This document shows positions 62,301-64,000 of a stretch of 64,000 nt of DNA, one piece after another. The number at the start of each line of letters is the position of its first letter. Position 1 is the stretch's first letter. Under the pieces are notes generated by a model. The model was not told the DNA's origin and ran no database searches. It was given only the letters and a program-made list of their open reading frames with translations. The stretch is from positions 2,356,001-2,420,000 of the forward strand of contig NC_012108.1 of assembly GCF_000020365.1 (NCBI RefSeq). The letters run 5' to 3'. The translations under genes were made by a program, and so were the position numbers. Origin of the DNA: Desulforapulum autotrophicum HRM2 (GTDB lineage Bacteria; Desulfobacterota; Desulfobacteria; Desulfobacterales; Desulfobacteraceae).

Positions 62301-63409
62301 GTGCCATCAAATTTCAGCCAGAGACTTCGGTTCAATGTCAGCTGATCGGGTGCCGGTTCTGGGTCCCCCCGTTTGATTTGGGTAAATTGCATGGATTCAC
62401 CGGGTAATATTCTGTATGCGGGATAGGCATACCAGTCCGAAGGCATGGACGTTCGGACCGGATCAATTGACGGCACCCCATTGATTTCAACAAGCCTTAA
62501 ATCGGGTTGAGCATTAAATGACCAGATCTCCTGTGCGGGCCATAATCCGTCATTCCGGGGATTAAATACAAGTGACTGCAACGGCCCTGAATATCGCAGA
62601 TTCAAGCGGACATGATATTGTCCGGGCCGTACCTGCATCTTGAGTCTTCCATCCGGTTCAAGCTTTGCCGGCAGGGGGCTTTTTATTGAAAGCGGGGTGA
62701 AATTCTCCGGTGTGAAAAGAGGTCCCAATGTAATTTCCCTTGCAGATCCTGATACATCCAGGGTGAAATAAAGCAGCACTTGACAGGGAATTGAATCGGT
62801 TATCAGCCTGAAACTCTCGATTTTTAAACGGTCTTCAACTTTTTCTTGGGTCCGCACACTTTTCAGCCAGAGCCTGCCTGAGGTATCAAGGTTTGGGAAG
62901 GCGATCTTTTCATTGTTAACAGTCAAGGAAACCAGCGCTGATTCCTGGGGAACCTGAAGGTTTTCAGGCAGCCCGGGCCAGGAAAACGCTCCGGTTGTCG
63001 TATGCATCCCCGTTTTAAGAAAGACACCGGGAATCGTGTTTTTCTCAACGATGATACCGGCCTCACCATTCACCATAACTTCTTTTGGCCACTGGGTGCT
63101 GCTGCCCGGCAACGGTACCCAGGTTTCATGGTGTATCAGCCAGGACTGTTTGAACGTTCCGCCCTGATCCGTCAGGGTCACCGATAGTTCAGAAGGCCAG
63201 GCGCATTCATATCTGCCGGCGTCGTTATAGTACGGAATGCATTCCAATTGCTCTGCTTTGTCATGCAGAACCCACTCGACCCAGGGTTGGAGAAGTTCCG
63301 GAACCTGCACGGTGCTTTTTGCAAAACAAGGTCGTATCAATACAAAAATGAGAATGAGAACACCTGCCAGGTTGATGGTTTTTAAAATAAAGCGATGTGT
63401 TTCTCTCAC
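59306..63409 (-). CDS. Large membrane protein of unknown function, 1367 residues
   Basis: GTG start at 63409 after GGAG. Signal-like helix at 14-30, then a long periplasmic part to about 475, a group of about five helices (480-600), another at about 703-725, a second signal-like helix at about 740-760 (SFLVLFWLSPAPVKAAEIP), a second periplasmic part to about 1195, and four C-terminal helices. The two periplasmic parts begin alike, with ECIPYYNDAGRYECAWPSEL and ECFPSCSNISDVHI, suggesting an internal duplication. No family recognised. Its neighbours are peptidoglycan enzymes, which hints at an envelope role only. Confidence 0.7.
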   Translation of the reverse strand: MRETHRFILKTINLAGVLILIFVLIRPCFAKSTVQVPELLQPWVEWVLHDKAEQLECIPYYNDAGRYECAWPSELSVTLTDQGGTFKQSWLIHHETWVPLPGSSTQWPKEVMVNGEAGIIVEKNTIPGVFLKTGMHTTTGAFSWPGLPENLQVPQESALVSLTVNNEKIAFPNLDTSGRLWLKSVRTQEKVEDRLKIESFRLITDSIPCQVLLYFTLDVSGSAREITLGPLFTPENFTPLSIKSPLPAKLEPDGRLKMQVRPGQYHVRLNLRYSGPLQSLVFNPRNDGLWPAQEIWSFNAQPDLRLVEINGVPSIDPVRTSMPSDWYAYPAYRILPGESMQFTQIKRGDPEPAPDQLTLNRSLWLKFDGTGYTIQDTIKGQKNTNWRLEIDPSIALGRVDLDGVEQLITQQKGSDKAGIELRNGRINLVADSVYPGKISNLPATGWDHDFQEVRGRLFLPPGWKLLNATGIDNIPRTWIKKWTLLDFFIVLIFTIALARLFSKPLAGIAFLTLVLIYHEPGAPVYVWLALLIGLALLKYLPEGKFRKIVKFYQGMAVLSLVAIAIPYTVQALRIGMYPQLENPRTSMVEYASQKPLASPMRTQMDSVQEMAPQEMFSKTESGARKAVEMKGKSATDYGSQVMQYDPKSLTQTGPGMPRWLPFETIHFNWAGPVTRNQAVSFTLIGPRTNLVLSFVRVFLILLLALGMFGIRFKKGSGIHFTGIKALKIFSFLVLFWLSPAPVKAAEIPSPQLLDALQARLLEKDECFPSCSNISDVHINILEDELTINARMDSKLSTVIPIPGHIKHWLPQGVMIDGIQAKGLLRKDNGLWMMVPPGKHIVTLVGPVRKQNILQLPFPLKPHAAVITAEGWSVEGVNPDGTFDGQLQFKRIVEKNNKHQEVLETGVLPPFVKVERTLLLGLVWKVQTTLTRLSPTGTGILLDIPLIPGESVTTEGVRVANGFARINLHADQQSITWESFLEPADQIILIHQQNSTWTEIWKVDVSPIFHLTYDGIPVILHKTGTRWYPTWHPWPGETVGLNISRPAGIKGQTLTIENSHLELRPGQKTTAASLRMSIKSSQGGQHTIRLPSSATLQEVRIMGKLQPVRQDGRNVALPITPGQQDIALKWIESRGMMTRYTSPRVDLGAPSVNSSIDIHMPRDRWPLFVGGDPLVGPAVLFWSIIIILVLVAGGLSRTGWAQLKFYHWLLLSIGLSMSHLAAGFIVVAWLIALDRKKRCEHFTGHRFNFIQIGIITLTLAAIGSMVYAISNGLLGHPDMNIVGNGSNSGLLRWYQDINLSTLPQAWVLSIPMVFYRISMLIWSLWFSFWLVGIFKWGWQQFTRPTIWYPLPLRIGKRSKIDSTQEKRG

Positions 63410-63500
63410 AAGATTTCTCCATTTTCAGGTTTATGCAGCAAGGCGGCAGATGGGTACGTTTTCCTTCAAACACTGAATCCCTTGCCAGGGTCATATCGTT

Positions 63501-64000
63501 TTAAAATGGAAGGTGCTTTCGGATATAGTTTAGTATGGACTGTTTTACCTCAACTTTCAGGTACAGGTCTCCGGGCCCGGTGCTGCCTTCCTCGCCCATA
63601 CCCCCGAGGCGGATTTGCTGCCCATGGCGGATACCGGGCGGAATTTTTACGACCAGCTTCTTTGTCCGCTGTTTATGGTAATATGCATGGGAACCCCCTT
63701 TTTCTGCCAGATCAGGATCAATACGTATGGTATCGTGAAGATCTTTGCAGTGTTGAGCCATATGCCCCCCTGATATGTTATTCAACAGGGTTCGGGTGGC
63801 CTGGCCCAGGAGTCCTGATGTCTTCATTCTTGAAAAAGCCCTGCCCGGATTCACTGTCCCTGAAAAGAAAAACCCTTTGAAATGGACATTGGCGTTTTTA
63901 AATTCAAAGGCGTTGTTTTTACCGTAGAATTCTTTGGAAATTTCTTCAAAATTTCTGAGCCCAAAAGACTTGGCCAGTTCTTCAAACACCTTGTTAATAT
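63501..64000 (-). CDS. DnaJ-like chaperone, C-terminal part
   Basis: 166 residues to the window edge. The last 55 residues match the second substrate-binding domain of DnaJ/CbpA ([31 protein letters not shown]). The frame stays open to the right edge, reading [13 protein letters not shown] just before, so a J domain most likely lies outside the window. No zinc-finger cysteines are seen, so closer to a class B or CbpA-like cochaperone. Whether it belongs with the 1367-residue protein is unknown; they are 91 bp apart. Confidence 0.7.
   Translation of the reverse strand, partial: INKVFEELAKSFGLRNFEEISKEFYGKNNAFEFKNANVHFKGFFFSGTVNPGRAFSRMKTSGLLGQATRTLLNNISGGHMAQHCKDLHDTIRIDPDLAEKGGSHAYYHKQRTKKLVVKIPPGIRHGQQIRLGGMGEEGSTGPGDLYLKVEVKQSILNYIRKHLPF

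Noticed and set aside
1-64000. CRISPR arrays, tRNA or rRNA genes, prophage
   Set aside because: No regular spaced repeats, no cloverleaf or rRNA sequence, and no phage structural or integrase genes were found on reading both strands.

Overview
The window looks like chromosome of a moderate-GC, Gram-negative, strictly anaerobic deltaproteobacterium, most like a Desulfobacterales sulfate reducer (Desulfobacterium-like). This is inferred from gene content: fused TRAP permeases, multi-[4Fe-4S] proteins beside acyl-CoA ligases, an acetyl-CoA hydrolase/GNAT fusion, citramalate synthase, HMG-CoA lyase, and many palindromic intergenic repeats. No rRNA, tRNA, CRISPR array or phage block was seen.

Layout. 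1-1454: end of a TRAP permease with a universal stress protein. 1502-9088 (minus): one branched-chain amino acid operon, ilvD-ilvB-ilvN-cimA-leuA, preceded by a complete attenuator (sigma70-type promoter, 26-residue Ile/Leu/Val-rich leader peptide, antiterminator, terminator). Its missing step, ilvC, lies at 15200-16672, divergent from its probable regulator ilvY. Between them are larB with a ParM-like actin, an EF-hand protein, a degenerate IS481-type transposase-like protein and a ModF-like ABC ATPase. 17788-25520: acyl-CoA synthetase, U32-like protein, Fe-S flavoprotein, a permease, and a small sigma54-type unit of unknown genes.

25583-34912 is the most intriguing block. Five minus-strand genes (CotH-like lipoprotein kinase, HlyD-type adaptor fused to a propeller-like domain, TolC-like protein, VTC polyphosphate-polymerase-type protein, DUF4956 membrane protein) stand back to back with a secreted beta-helix protein. 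I read it as a candidate cell-surface or export system that makes, moves or attaches a phosphorylated polymer or protein; the function is untested.

35297-49073: acetyl-CoA hydrolase/GNAT fusion, M23 peptidase, APH-type kinase, DUF309 and DUF2914 proteins, a full livKHMGF ABC transporter, an FKBP isomerase and HMG-CoA lyase. 49300-51660: an IS110-family element beside an island of palindromic repeats, including a long nested palindrome also present at 47.9 kb. 51660-56880: an ACT protein, then a TetR regulator divergent from two paralogous ferredoxin-type proteins and a fatty acyl-CoA ligase, with two identical 20-bp operators between. 56949-64000: MepK/LdtD peptidoglycan enzymes, a 1367-residue membrane protein of unknown role, and the end of a DnaJ-like chaperone.

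Three dispersed intergenic repeat families (about 95 bp, three copies; about 87 bp, two copies; about 230 bp, two copies) show repeated small-element movement here. All calls come from reading sequence and translations by eye; no database search was run.
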